DNA of 64,000 nucleotides from Photobacterium lipolyticum. Its GTDB lineage: Bacteria; Pseudomonadota; Gammaproteobacteria; Enterobacterales; Vibrionaceae. The translations under genes and the position numbers were made by a program. The stretch spans positions 248,001-312,000 of the forward strand of contig NZ_PYMC01000002.1 in the NCBI RefSeq assembly GCF_003026475.1, written 5' to 3'. The notes below the pieces were generated by a model. That model saw only the letters and a list, made by a program, of their open reading frames with translations, ran no database searches and had not been told where the DNA came from. Below are positions 8,843 through 18,800 of this stretch, piece by piece. The first letter of the stretch is position 1. Each line of letters starts with the position of its first letter.

Positions 8843-9892
8843 CTTAATACCCTCTGAATTCAATTCATTGGTATTAAAAATATTCTGAAATGAAATCAGT
8901 GCTCCAATCGTCATCAGGTCGGGGTAATTTCAGTACCAACCAATTTTTTATTCGTTTCATCATTATTGTTGTTAACCTTTGGTTGCCAAAATGCTGACTG
9001 ACTATAGTCAACAGGTTCGTTACACTCATCCTCTTAACCTTTGCGCGATTTCAGCGATAATTCAGAGAGCCTCACAGTGACTAAAAATCCCGACAAGAGT
9101 AAAAACTTTAATATCACGCTATTTTAATGTCTCTTTTACAGAAATAACCTTAAGCGGAAAAATCTACTATCAATATGTTATAAGTGAAATTATTATGCCT
9201 AGTGTTTCATTGCTTTTATTACCGTTGAAAAATATGCTGTTCTATTAATTAGAAATACTGAACTTAATTTTAAATATAAATCTTTTCAGTCTCAAAAAGT
9301 TATCTTACTAATTTGTTATATTTCTCATTTTTGAGAATGTTTTTATCGCTCATTTTTTAACAAAGCTATTTGACTAAGTGTAGTTTTTGGCCATTATGTG
9401 CTGTGCCAAAGAGGAACGTCGGCATTTCAGAGCAAATAAGAACAACAGCAGCGGAGAGACATCACAAACAAATAAAAGCAGTTAAAACCATTTAAAATCA
9501 ACACAATAAGCTCCAGATTTATTCTTTAGTATTAACGCTAGATCCTAGATGTCCAGTTATTAACTCAACTTGGCTAAGAAATAATAAAGACAATATCCAG
9601 AGCGATAAATTGCCTATATTGGCCGACAAAAACGATATATATAAACAATTACCTCACTGCATGACGGAGTTGTTTCTATTTGTCATTGGATAACGGAGAT
9701 TTAGCCATATTTTTCACGACTTAATGGATATAGCATAACGATAAACTAAACGATTGAACGGTTTTATAATCTACCGCTAACTCTCTGAATTAAAAATAAT
9801 GCTATCAAAACAACAGTTCATTAAAGGTTATGCCTTTAAGGTGTTTTGGTGCGCAATGAGTATCTAATTTTATAAAATAACAGGAAAACATA
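8843..9892. other. Long AT-rich non-coding stretch
   Basis: Roughly 1.05 kb without a credible gene on either strand; reading frames are short and broken. The base composition is distinctly AT-richer than the genes on both sides. The final 20 bases contain AGGAAAA, the ribosome binding site of the next gene. I see no RNA gene, inverted repeat or insertion-sequence end that I can support. It could hold a long 5' leader, a small RNA or decayed sequence. Confidence 0.4.
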
Positions 9893-10342
9893 ATGAAAAT
9901 AGCATTAGCGATATTACTCGCCTTTGCTGCTGTTCCGGCTAGTGCCAGTGACTTTCGCGTGACAATCCCGCTGGCAAGTAAACATTTTTTCTGCGCAAAT
10001 GACCAATGCGTTAAACTGAATGAGTCAAACCTTGGCATTGGCGCTGAATATGCCGGGTACGGCGTTATAAGCTTCAAGAACAGTTACAGTCGCCAAAGTA
10101 TTGCTGTATACAAGGCCTTCGAGTACGACGTGAACCCATACTTGGGTTTCGGCATTCGCTTAGGTGGTGCGACCGGATATAAAGAAGAGTCAGGCATGGA
10201 TGTTGTTCCATTAGCCCAACCCTATCTGAAAGTGTTACCCATGACCCAGTTCAGCTTAAACTTAGGAATAGTACCTGTCGGTTTAATCGATGCCAAAAAT
10301 TACAACGCTGTCGTTACTCTGGACTCGCAAATTAGATTCTAA
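9893..10342 (+). CDS. Small exported beta-barrel-like protein
   Basis: A 149-residue protein with a clean signal peptide (MKIALAILLAFAAVPASA, cleaved near residue 18) and a mature part of alternating hydrophobic/polar residues ending in the aromatic C-terminus QIRF, as expected for an outer-membrane barrel of about eight strands. Two Cys near residues 35 and 40 could form a disulfide. The repeated glycine-rich turns (GIGAEYAGYG, GFGIRLGGATGY) resemble small barrels found in phages and in lipid-A-modifying enzymes, but no catalytic residues could be assigned. The upstream leader is long and AT-rich. Confidence 0.7.
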   Translation: MKIALAILLAFAAVPASASDFRVTIPLASKHFFCANDQCVKLNESNLGIGAEYAGYGVISFKNSYSRQSIAVYKAFEYDVNPYLGFGIRLGGATGYKEESGMDVVPLAQPYLKVLPMTQFSLNLGIVPVGLIDAKNYNAVVTLDSQIRF

Positions 10343-10352
10343 GATCAGTGGT

Positions 10353-10388
10353 TATACCCAAACCAGTTCAAGATGCTGTTTGGGTATA
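10353..10388. repeat. Inverted repeat between convergent genes, Vibrionaceae-type intergenic element
   Basis: TATACCCAAA (10353-10362) and TTTGGGTATA (10379-10388) are a perfect ten-base inverted repeat around a 16-base loop containing CAGTTCAAGATGCTG. It sits between the stop codons of two convergent genes and could terminate both. A partial copy with the same left arm and loop occurs at 24612-24634, also between convergent genes, so this looks like a dispersed element. Confidence 0.6.
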
Positions 10389-10404
10389 GACTTAATGGAA
10401 GCAC

Positions 10405-11481
10405 TTACGGATCAGTCGCATCCAAAACACCACGACGGATCTGATCTAACTCAATAGATTCAAACAGAGCCTGGAAGTTACCTTCGCCAAAGCCCTGGTT
10501 ACCTTTACGCTGGATAATTTCGAAGAAAACCGGACCAATCACAGTATCAGTAAAAATCTGCAGCAAAATGCCCGTATCGTCACCATCTATGAGGATCTTC
10601 AACTCATTGAGCTTCTCTACATCCTCTTCATGGCCTTGTACGCGCTGATTGATCCCTTCGTAATAGGTATCAGGCGTATCCATAAATCGCAACCCGCCTT
10701 CTTTAAGCTTTCTCACCGTGCTGTAGATATCCCGGGTACTCAGGGCGATATGCTGAATCCCTTCCCCATTGTATTTATTAAGGTACTCGGCAATTTGTGA
10801 TTTATCATCATGGGATTCATTAATTGGGATACGGATTTTTCCGCAAGGGGCTGTCATCGCCCGCGATAACAATCCGGTCACCTTTCCCTTGATATCGAAG
10901 TGGCGAATTTCATGAAAATTGGCAATTTTTTCATAGAAGTTTGACCATAAATCCATGTTGCCACGCTGAACATTGTGCGTGAGATGATCGATAACTTCTA
11001 ACCCGGCATCTAAATCAGCTAATTTATGCTTATAGTCAGGATAATAATCAAAATCGATCTCGTAGATATCGTGCTCGCCAAAGCGATCAACCAGATAAAT
11101 TAACGATTCGCCGATACCATAAATTGCGGGAATATTCAGCTCCATCGGGCCTGCCTGCGGTGCACACGCTGTTGCCCCCCCTTTAACGGCATAAGCCAGT
11201 GCCTGGCTCGAGTCTGCCACGCGAAATGCCATCGCATTCACACTCGCACCGTGAAGACAGGCGAACCCTTCTGCCTGGCAATGTGTTTCACCATTAACGA
11301 TAAAATTAATATCACCCTGCCGGTACAGCCAAACAGCTTTATGTTTGTGTTTCGCAATTTCAGCAAAACCCATTAATCGAAACAGGCTTTTCAAATTCGC
11401 GATCCCCTTAGAGGTTGGCGCGGTATATTCAACAAACTCAAAGCCATCCGTTCCCATTGGATTAAAGCGTGGGTTTTTCAT
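10405..11481 (-). CDS. hppD: 4-hydroxyphenylpyruvate dioxygenase
   Basis: A 358-residue Fe(II) dioxygenase of tyrosine catabolism that converts 4-hydroxyphenylpyruvate to homogentisate, cytoplasmic. Both vicinal-oxygen-chelate halves are present. The metal ligands are recognisable as His in IDHLTHNV, His in GIQHIALST and Glu in VFFEIIQRKG. The C-terminal gating helix (GNFQALFESIELDQIRRGVL) is intact. Length matches bacterial enzymes. No other tyrosine-degradation gene (hmgA, maiA) lies beside it in this window. In Vibrionaceae this enzyme can also lead to pyomelanin when homogentisate accumulates; this is known of the family, not shown here. Confidence 0.96.
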   Translation of the reverse strand: MKNPRFNPMGTDGFEFVEYTAPTSKGIANLKSLFRLMGFAEIAKHKHKAVWLYRQGDINFIVNGETHCQAEGFACLHGASVNAMAFRVADSSQALAYAVKGGATACAPQAGPMELNIPAIYGIGESLIYLVDRFGEHDIYEIDFDYYPDYKHKLADLDAGLEVIDHLTHNVQRGNMDLWSNFYEKIANFHEIRHFDIKGKVTGLLSRAMTAPCGKIRIPINESHDDKSQIAEYLNKYNGEGIQHIALSTRDIYSTVRKLKEGGLRFMDTPDTYYEGINQRVQGHEEDVEKLNELKILIDGDDTGILLQIFTDTVIGPVFFEIIQRKGNQGFGEGNFQALFESIELDQIRRGVLDATDP

Positions 11482-11712
11482 CTCTTTTTCCTCAATTCGT
11501 GACTACTAATAGAACTAGCACTAATGAGTAATAGATGAGAAGTTCAAGACGAAAGCGATGTAACAAAAATGTAAGTAGCATTTGTAAAGCATGCTTGCCA
11601 ATGGGGATCAACTGCCATTCTTATCCCGATAGATAACTTGGGTATTGAATTCCTGCCGAATTAATCAAATTCTGGGTCAACTGGTACTAGATTTAATAGT
11701 AAGGAGGAAACA

Positions 11713-12672
11713 ATGAACGTCACAAAAAGAGATAAGCTAAAATTTCCAAAACGAAAAAAAGACAAGATTAATCTTGATGCGAAAACAGACATTTATCTTC
11801 CTACCTATTCTTTCCTGATCACCGAATTTCACTACGCTCGCCAGCATGAAGCCGGATTATTGAGGGATGATGATGATGAATTCTTACATCAATACCGAGT
11901 TTCCCTGCGTCGCAGTCGGGCTATTATCAGCCTGCTGAACGGGCTTTTTCAGCCAGAGCAGAGCGAGATGCTGGCGATTACATTAAAAAGGATGATGCAA
12001 AAAACCAATCTGCTACGTGATTTAGATGTCTATCTTCATAAGATGGATGACTACTATGGCTGGCTGGAACACAAGCATCATCAGGGGCTAGCACGCTTTT
12101 TTGACGACATGCAAAACAAGCGGAGCAAGGCTTTTAAGGAGTTAAAACAATGGATGAAAACAGACAATTACAAACAGCAGTGCAAACAAGTCAACGAACT
12201 TATTGAAAGGCTCTCCCAAGCCCCTACCGAAGCGGGACAAATATGCTGCCAGCAATTTGGTCCAAAGGTTATTTGGAAGCGCGCTCAGAAAGTACTGATG
12301 CTCAGCCGGGCAATAAGTACTGACAGCCCGGATAGCAAATTTCACCAGCTGCGCATTGAGTGTAAAAAACTGAGATACCTGCTCGAATTTTTCTTGCCAC
12401 TGTTTCCGGCCAAGCAGGTAAAAAAACAAATCACGACCTTAAAGCAGTTACAGGATCTGCTTGGTGAGTTTAATGATTCATCGATACAACAGCTGTTTTT
12501 AGCCGGTTATCTGGCCACAAGAAAACCGAACAGCCATCCGTACCTGGCCGTTGAACGATTACTAGCCATTACTGAAAAGCAACAAATTACGGCAAAAAAT
12601 CAGATTATTCAGCAGCTCATCGATTTTGCCGATCAGCAAAACATTGACAGCTATCAATCCTTATACCGATGA
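11713..12672 (+). CDS. CHAD domain-containing protein
   Basis: A 319-residue all-helical protein of the CHAD family (conserved histidine alpha-helical domain), which binds polyphosphate. The N-terminal helix motif FLHQYRVSLRRSRAIISLL and the later FHQLRIECKKLRYLLEFF are the two CHAD signature helices with their His, Arg and Lys phosphate ligands. There is no CYTH domain at the N-terminus, so this is the stand-alone form. A strong ribosome binding site (AAGGAGG) precedes the ATG. Its stop lies 19 bases from that of the convergent glutathione peroxidase. Its function in the cell cannot be read from context. Confidence 0.85.
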   Translation: MNVTKRDKLKFPKRKKDKINLDAKTDIYLPTYSFLITEFHYARQHEAGLLRDDDDEFLHQYRVSLRRSRAIISLLNGLFQPEQSEMLAITLKRMMQKTNLLRDLDVYLHKMDDYYGWLEHKHHQGLARFFDDMQNKRSKAFKELKQWMKTDNYKQQCKQVNELIERLSQAPTEAGQICCQQFGPKVIWKRAQKVLMLSRAISTDSPDSKFHQLRIECKKLRYLLEFFLPLFPAKQVKKQITTLKQLQDLLGEFNDSSIQQLFLAGYLATRKPNSHPYLAVERLLAITEKQQITAKNQIIQQLIDFADQQNIDSYQSLYR

Positions 12673-12691
12673 GCGCCATACCATGCGTTGG

Positions 12692-13177
12692 TTAACGCTT
12701 GAGCTGTCGTACAAGATCGGCTTCCAGTGATTCCGGCTTCTTCGTTGGAGCATAACGCTTTAACGGCTTGCCATCCCGGCCGATCAGAAACTTGGTAAAG
12801 TTCCACTTCACATTTTTCCCAAGTGTGCCTGGCAAAGCCTGGGTCAGATACTTAAAAATCTCATGGCTGTCATGGCCATTCACATCCACCTTTTCGAACA
12901 TGGGAAATTCGACACCATAATTAATCTGACACATTTCTGCTATTTGTTGATTCTCGCCCGGCTCTTGCCCGCCAAATTGATTGCACGGGAAACCTAAAAC
13001 CACTAATCCCTGATCTTTATACTTGGCATACAGATCTTGCAGCCCTTGATATTGCGGCGTCAGACCACACTCACTGGCGGTATTGACCACCAGCACCACC
13101 TTACCGGCGAAATCGCTCATCGATACGTTTTCACCACGAATGTTATTGGCGGAAAGTTCATAAAAACTTGTCATCAT
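12692..13177 (-). CDS. btuE: Glutathione peroxidase family protein (BtuE-like)
   Basis: A 161-residue thiol peroxidase that reduces hydroperoxides, probably using thioredoxin or glutathione as donor. The tetrad is visible: Cys in NTASECGLT (about residue 37, Cys rather than selenocysteine), Gln in NQFGGQEPG, and Trp-Asn in KWNFTKFLI. The resolving Cys in EMCQINYGVEF suggests the thioredoxin-dependent type. Length is as usual. It lacks a signal peptide, so it is probably cytoplasmic. BtuE is the customary enterobacterial name although no role in cobalamin uptake is implied. Confidence 0.93.
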   Translation of the reverse strand: MMTSFYELSANNIRGENVSMSDFAGKVVLVVNTASECGLTPQYQGLQDLYAKYKDQGLVVLGFPCNQFGGQEPGENQQIAEMCQINYGVEFPMFEKVDVNGHDSHEIFKYLTQALPGTLGKNVKWNFTKFLIGRDGKPLKRYAPTKKPESLEADLVRQLKR

Positions 13178-13430
13178 GCATCTCCTATTAGGCTCTTGAG
13201 CATAGGGCGAATAGTTACAATATGGCCCCGGTTAGCTATCCATTCCATCTGGCGTAACACTAGCTTAATACAATGTTATTCAAGTTAATGTTATACACTG
13301 AAAAGTTATCATTTTCAGACCTAAGTAGAATATTTGCTCTACCTCTGCAATTATCTCACTCGATGACGACAAATATTCATATCTATATATCCAAGTAACC
13401 TCAATACAGAATCAACGGTCAACAATAATA

Positions 13431-14333
13431 TTAATTACACAAGGTACAGCTTACCTCATCATTATTTGCCTTTTTCTCATCATCAACACACGCTAAGCGA
13501 ATTGTCGACGGTGCCAGGCCATACATTTCTTTGCATGTTCGGCTGAAGTGGGCGCTATCTGAAAATCCGGTTCGGTTGGCAATGTCGGTCAGCGATGTTT
13601 TACTTGCGACCCCTTTTATTGCGTCCTGTAACCGTTTCCACAATAAATAACGTCGAAAATTAGTGCCGACCTTTGATTTAAACAGATGTAAAAATCGACC
13701 TTCTGACAAGCACACCAATTCTGCGACATCCCGTGAAGAGATCTTTTTTATTTCAAGTCTATCCAGCAACAACGTTGTCTTATATATTCGGTTATCAGGC
13801 TTACAATAACACTCATCACTGCTGGCCAGAATATTGGCTATCTGAGCAATCGCAAGTGGAGCACGGTCGGCTAATGCCCGCGTAAGCAAGGGGATCAGCC
13901 GATCTGTTTGATGTAAGTTCAGTGTTTTGTATGGTGCCGATTCTACCAAATGTTGCAATCTATGCGCCTCTGGATGAAAAAGGTCAATCAGTAGCGTCAG
14001 GCAGCACTGATTATCCGTATGCAAACGATGGGAATAGTTTGATGTAATAATAAGGCCATGAGCATAAATGCTGCCATCTTCAGTATCAAGCTGCAATGCC
14101 TGACTATGCATTGATAACGATAACTGCAAACAAATGTGTTTGTGCCATTCGTTGGTTAAATTATGGCTGGCGATAAGGGAAATACCCTCATCATGGTAAA
14201 TATCCAGTACCATTTTTTTTTCTTTATCTGAGGACGTTCCCTCTGCTGCCATCACCGTTATCCTCATCCAGCCATGGATACGCCTGCCAACCGGGCGAAG
14301 CTGCCTTCGCTGACGGTTTACAGAACAGTCCAT
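13431..14333 (-). CDS. AraC-family transcriptional regulator
   Basis: The C-terminal 100 residues hold two helix-turn-helix motifs of the AraC/XylS type (SRDVAELVCLSEGRFLHLF, then LTDIANRTGFSDSAHFSRTC). The N-terminal ligand/dimer domain (about 40-190) resembles no sensor family I can name. The longest frame starts at 14333, but its first 40 residues are Arg-rich and unlike the family; an ATG at 14213 would give a 260-residue protein. The gene follows the acyl/sulfur operon on the same strand after a 147-base gap, which makes it a candidate regulator of that operon; this is inference. Confidence 0.85.
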   Translation of the reverse strand: MDCSVNRQRRQLRPVGRRIHGWMRITVMAAEGTSSDKEKKMVLDIYHDEGISLIASHNLTNEWHKHICLQLSLSMHSQALQLDTEDGSIYAHGLIITSNYSHRLHTDNQCCLTLLIDLFHPEAHRLQHLVESAPYKTLNLHQTDRLIPLLTRALADRAPLAIAQIANILASSDECYCKPDNRIYKTTLLLDRLEIKKISSRDVAELVCLSEGRFLHLFKSKVGTNFRRYLLWKRLQDAIKGVASKTSLTDIANRTGFSDSAHFSRTCKEMYGLAPSTIRLACVDDEKKANNDEVSCTLCN

Positions 14334-14479
14334 GATGCTCTATCCCAAACCATAATTGAAACGATAGCGCTATCATATAACTCAGCCCTAACAATATGAA
14401 AATGATTGTATAGAGGAAATTACAGCAATGGCTGATAATAAATAAATTATCAGTCGTTTTGGAAAATACTTCCCAATAT

Positions 14480-15670
14480 TTATATGGGTAAATAATATTT
14501 AACGGTGATTTTTAGATGGTTATCATCATCGAGCAATAACAAGCCGGTATCTTGCGGAGTTGCCTCTGTTCCATAACCCAATACGTTCAGCTGCAACTTT
14601 TCAGTTAATCGTGTTGTGAACTCCAGCTTGGCCTGCTGAGTGTGGTATTTCCAGTCATAGGCTAACAATAATTTCAGCTCACTGCTGGCGGTATTATTGG
14701 CGCTCAAGCGCATACCAACAGCCAGATCGTTCTGCCACCATCCGGGAGTATACGCATCTCGGCTGTCATAATAGTTTTCAGCAATAAGACCGAGATCCCA
14801 ACGGCTTGAAAAAACGCCCGTCAACGTATATTCGGCTCCCGCAGCCAGTACCTGATAGTCGTCTTTCTGTTCATAGCCCAGCATTGCTTCCGTTTTCCAC
14901 AGCCAGTTGCCAGAAGCATAACTGACATCTGCCGCAATATAATGCGTCAAGGGGTAAAAAGGAAAGTAACGTCCATTCTCTTGCTTAACCAGAGGCGAGC
15001 GTCGGATGCCACTGAATGCCGCCAGCCCGACATCGGACTCGCCGACCAAGCCATACCAACGCAGTGCTAAATCCAGCCTTTTGCTTTCCTTCGATGATTC
15101 ATATTGCGAATCACCCTCGACTGAAAAAGGATAATTAGGACGAGAGGGGGGATCTAAAAACTCCCTCTCCCTAAACCCGGGCAGGGCAATGAACGTCAGT
15201 TCTCCTTCATCTGTCAGTTGGCTCACCGTTACCGCTGGCATTCCGAGACGATCATACTTTTCAAGCCCGGTTCGCATATCCCATTGGTTAAGCTCATTAA
15301 CTGGGTTCGCCGTTTCCAGACTTCCCCAGAAAAACTGTTGAAAACCAATATTAAAGGTCAGTGTCTCCCCATAATAACGCCAGAGGAACTGACGTAAATC
15401 ACCATGCCAGTTCGAACCATCTTCAGGCTGATATTGAATTAATGGCTGAAACACCCATTCGCTATTGTCGTAGAACAGAAATACCTCAGCTTCTGCGGCA
15501 ACAGCCGGGTAACTTTGCTGTTCCGTTGGAACCGCTGAGTTTTCAAACCAACGTTCAGAAGCCAACAGCGTGTATTGTCCTTGTAGCTCGGGGGTCGCAG
15601 ATGCGTCGTTAATCCCCGTGTTTGCTATCCCTGTCACCAACATAGCAAGTAGGATTCGTTTCACTTTCAC
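14480..15670 (-). CDS. Outer membrane beta-barrel protein, last gene of the acyl-export operon
   Basis: A 396-residue protein with a signal peptide (cleavage near residue 25, ..NDASA) and a mature region of amphipathic strands rich in Trp, Tyr and Gly, ending in the aromatic-containing KYYLPI. It is probably a barrel of the kind found with MMPL transporters and LolA-like proteins (DUF1302-like architecture; family not certain). It overlaps the upstream lipoprotein-sorting gene by four bases, so it is translated with it. It probably passes or anchors the lipidic product at the outer membrane. Confidence 0.75.
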   Translation of the reverse strand: MKVKRILLAMLVTGIANTGINDASATPELQGQYTLLASERWFENSAVPTEQQSYPAVAAEAEVFLFYDNSEWVFQPLIQYQPEDGSNWHGDLRQFLWRYYGETLTFNIGFQQFFWGSLETANPVNELNQWDMRTGLEKYDRLGMPAVTVSQLTDEGELTFIALPGFREREFLDPPSRPNYPFSVEGDSQYESSKESKRLDLALRWYGLVGESDVGLAAFSGIRRSPLVKQENGRYFPFYPLTHYIAADVSYASGNWLWKTEAMLGYEQKDDYQVLAAGAEYTLTGVFSSRWDLGLIAENYYDSRDAYTPGWWQNDLAVGMRLSANNTASSELKLLLAYDWKYHTQQAKLEFTTRLTEKLQLNVLGYGTEATPQDTGLLLLDDDNHLKITVKYYLPI

Positions 15671-16479
15671 TGCCTCCGGTTACGTTTTAACTGGGCTGGG
15701 TGAAAGAGCTTATCGTCAAGCTGTTGATTAAGTTTGAACTGGTTGTAAATCAATTCTGTCGACTGCTGGGTCTGATGATTGACCATAGATATCGTCATCG
15801 GATACCAATATTGTTGTTCAAAGAGCTTAAAGTCTTTATTTCGCTGTGTTTTTAGCAGACTATTTTTGCGGTCATAGTATTCAATTTTAAGTATCCGCAA
15901 CGCTTCCTTGCCATACCATACCTGCTGGCTTTTATATCCGGTATACAGATCATTAGGAGTCCTTTCAACAACATAGGCAGCTTGCCCATCCAGGTTTTCT
16001 TCTCGCAGGAAACGATAATCGTATTTATTAACTTCAACTGATGACAGATCTTCATAGGCGAATTCACTTCCCATGAATGGGCCTGATTTATTCTTAGAAG
16101 CAATGCGCTTTACCCGTTTAAGTACAGGTAAATACAACCAGCGCTCGTCATCTTTGGCTCGGTGGGTGTAATTGAGCAAGCTTGTGCCTTTAAGATCTCC
16201 GGGCGTGAGAAAGGTAATGAGTACCTTGTCACCATCATCTTTCTGCTCAAGGGTATCAATGATCATTTCGCGCTGCGATGTATCTCCTGCAGCATTGCGT
16301 AGAATCATCGTGACATTGGCACTATGATCATTAAAACCATCTTTATTAAGCTCTGCACGCGCTGCAATGCGATATCCATCCAAGGGGAGTTCGGCTGCAA
16401 TAAGAGGAAAACATTTAAACGTTCCCCCAAGCACAAGCGAGAATAATGAAACCTTGATTATTGATTTAGCGTAACTCAT
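15667..16479 (-). CDS. Outer membrane lipoprotein-sorting (LolA-like) periplasmic protein
   Basis: A 270-residue exported protein with an N-terminal signal (about 1-28). The body matches the LolA/LolB-like half-barrel family often annotated 'outer membrane lipoprotein-sorting protein': DDERWLYLPVLKRVKRIA followed by FMGSEFAYEDLSSVEVNKYDY, then KSQQVWYGKEALRILKIEYYD and the basic C-terminus. Such proteins partner MMPL/RND exporters and are thought to carry hydrophobic molecules across the periplasm. It overlaps the exporter gene (4 bases) and the barrel gene (4 bases), so the three form a tightly coupled export unit. Confidence 0.82.
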   Translation of the reverse strand: MSYAKSIIKVSLFSLVLGGTFKCFPLIAAELPLDGYRIAARAELNKDGFNDHSANVTMILRNAAGDTSQREMIIDTLEQKDDGDKVLITFLTPGDLKGTSLLNYTHRAKDDERWLYLPVLKRVKRIASKNKSGPFMGSEFAYEDLSSVEVNKYDYRFLREENLDGQAAYVVERTPNDLYTGYKSQQVWYGKEALRILKIEYYDRKNSLLKTQRNKDFKLFEQQYWYPMTISMVNHQTQQSTELIYNQFKLNQQLDDKLFHPAQLKRNRRQ

Positions 16480-18800
16480 AACGAACCTCCTGTTGCGTGT
16501 TGAGAAACTGGTGAACGACGAAGAAACATTTTATCAAGCCAGATAAGCAACGCCGGAAGCAACAATAAATCCGCGACAACGGCCAGCACTATCGTCAGTG
16601 CGGTCAACAGCCCCATCGCCGCATTCTTATCAAAACTTGAGAACGATAGCATTAGAAATCCCAAAGTAAGAACCAGTGAACTGATGATCATGGCAGGGCC
16701 AATGGCGACCATGGTTTTTTTTACTGCCAATTCAATAGCACACTGCTGTCTATAACGCCGAAAATGATGAAGAAAATGAACCGTATCATCCACTACAATC
16801 CCAATAACCATCGAGCTCACGCTAGCCAGCCCCATTGAAATCTCACCGCTGAATAGTCCCCAGGCCCCAAACGCCAGCATCACCGGTAACAGATTAGGAA
16901 TTGCACTGAAGATCCCGAAAAATAAGGAGCGAAAGATGGCTATCAGCAATAGTGAGATCAGTACCAGTGCCAGTAATCCCCCTTCAATCAGACTTTGGGT
17001 ATTTTTCACCCCAATATGGGAGAACATCAATGTTGGTGATGAGTATTGGAGTGACACGGATGGATCCCTATTACTGCTTTGCCAAAAAGCCAACGCCCGG
17101 GTTTCAAACGCTTTCATACCAATGCTGTCAAGATTCATCAAGCGTGCTGTAATACGGGTTGCAGACTTATCCATATTGATACGATCATTGAGTGACTTAC
17201 CAAAAGGCAAAGACATCTCGTACAACAAAATGTACTGGGCCGTTTCTTGCTGGCTGTCTGGTAATAAGTATTGATCCGGATCGCCCTGATGCATGTTCTG
17301 ACGTATATCTTTCAGAACATCGGTGATCGTAACAACCGCTGTAACCTCAGGTTGCTCACGTAACCATAGGCTGAATTGTTCAATCGTTTTCAGCCGGTCT
17401 GGATGTAACATGCCATTGATCTCACTGGTTTCAACCGAAAACTCCAAGCTGTAAATACCAGTTAAATTGTCATTAATAAAGTCTGTTTGCTGACGGAATG
17501 GTACAGAATGGTCAAAGTAGTCGACAAAATCATCATTAGGAACATTGCTAAAAGCAAACAGCGAAAGGCCGATGGTGACGGGCAATCCGAATAAGAGTAT
17601 TTTTCGGTAGTGTCGGCTGACAGCATTACCCAGCCAAGACATCATCACTTCCACGGTTTGCGGTGCCGAATTACTGATCATTGGTAAGTGGAGTAACAGG
17701 CACGGAATAACGGACAATGTTAACACCCATGAGAAAAACACCCCTAATGCCACCATGTTACCTAAATCTCTGAATGGTGGTGAGTCACTGAAATTCATCG
17801 ACAAAAAACCAATAATTGTCGTCAAATTAGTTAGCGTAATAGGGGCCAGGGTTTTCTTTAGCGCATGTTGCAAGCGCAACAGCGGTTCACCCTGCTGACG
17901 CTGAATCGCCGCCAGCAGATGAACAGAAGAAGCCACGCTGATCGTCGCCAGAATTATGGGGACAGATACTGTAGGAGCAGACAGAGCCATACCAAGGTGT
18001 GCTGACATTCCCAATGCCGCCGCAATCGATAGTGACATCACCGTAGTGAGGCTTAGCATCGCAAGCCAGCTACGCAGCAACAGACTCGCCGCGATGATAA
18101 TGCCCAGTAACATCACTGGGATGAGAGAGATAAAATCTGCTTTCGCCGCCTCAAAAAAGGCATTGTTAAGCATCACGGTTCCGGTGCTGTAGAGACGGTA
18201 CTCAGGCCAATCCAGCTTCGCTTCCGCAACCAGTTTTTTGATACCCGCTGCAACCTGCAACGTCTCTTCCTTTGGATTATTACCAGGCAATTGAACGGTT
18301 AAATTTAGTGCCGAGAAATGCCCCTGTCGATCCACAAGCTGATCCGTTAGCTGGATCTCTTGCGTCACAAACGCTTTGAGCTCTGCCACCAAGCTGGGGT
18401 TGATCTGATCAGCTTGCTGTAACAATTCTTCTATATAAAGATCATCCCCATCAACTTGCGTGCGTGGAAAATTTGGCAAGCTATCAACCCGGGTAACGAA
18501 AGGCAGTAGCCAAGCCTGATCCGTTAACCACAATTGTAATGCCAAGCCTTGCTCAGACAGCGCATCTTGTCCTTCCGGCGGAATTAACATCAGCAGGACA
18601 TTATCGCTGCTCAGATACTGTTGCTGAATGCTTTCATAGGTCATCAGTTCAGGGTTATCACTATCGAAGAAAATACGATAATCACTCACCATGGTGAGTT
18701 TTGTCAGCCCGCTCATCGCCATAAAGCAGATAAACAGGCTAATAAAAGTCAGCCTGCGTATATTCTTTAGAGAGGAAAGTAATCTCAGCCAGACCGTCAT
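16476..18800 (-). CDS. MMPL/RND-superfamily lipid exporter
   Basis: A 774-residue inner-membrane transporter with the two-repeat layout of MMPL/SSD proteins. Transmembrane helix 1 lies near residues 15-33, helices 2-6 near 220-370, helix 7 near 395-415, and helices 8-12 near 610-755. There are periplasmic loops of about 190 residues in each half. The motif GIVVDDTVHFLHHFRR in the second bundle holds the paired acidic residues of the proton relay. Family members export lipids or acylated metabolites (MmpL, HpnN). The start ATG overlaps the stop of a 39-codon remnant (ATGA). The substrate is probably the product of the upstream acyl-AMP ligase/ACP genes (inference). Confidence 0.88.
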   Translation of the reverse strand: MTVWLRLLSSLKNIRRLTFISLFICFMAMSGLTKLTMVSDYRIFFDSDNPELMTYESIQQQYLSSDNVLLMLIPPEGQDALSEQGLALQLWLTDQAWLLPFVTRVDSLPNFPRTQVDGDDLYIEELLQQADQINPSLVAELKAFVTQEIQLTDQLVDRQGHFSALNLTVQLPGNNPKEETLQVAAGIKKLVAEAKLDWPEYRLYSTGTVMLNNAFFEAAKADFISLIPVMLLGIIIAASLLLRSWLAMLSLTTVMSLSIAAALGMSAHLGMALSAPTVSVPIILATISVASSVHLLAAIQRQQGEPLLRLQHALKKTLAPITLTNLTTIIGFLSMNFSDSPPFRDLGNMVALGVFFSWVLTLSVIPCLLLHLPMISNSAPQTVEVMMSWLGNAVSRHYRKILLFGLPVTIGLSLFAFSNVPNDDFVDYFDHSVPFRQQTDFINDNLTGIYSLEFSVETSEINGMLHPDRLKTIEQFSLWLREQPEVTAVVTITDVLKDIRQNMHQGDPDQYLLPDSQQETAQYILLYEMSLPFGKSLNDRINMDKSATRITARLMNLDSIGMKAFETRALAFWQSSNRDPSVSLQYSSPTLMFSHIGVKNTQSLIEGGLLALVLISLLLIAIFRSLFFGIFSAIPNLLPVMLAFGAWGLFSGEISMGLASVSSMVIGIVVDDTVHFLHHFRRYRQQCAIELAVKKTMVAIGPAMIISSLVLTLGFLMLSFSSFDKNAAMGLLTALTIVLAVVADLLLLPALLIWLDKMFLRRSPVSQHATGGSL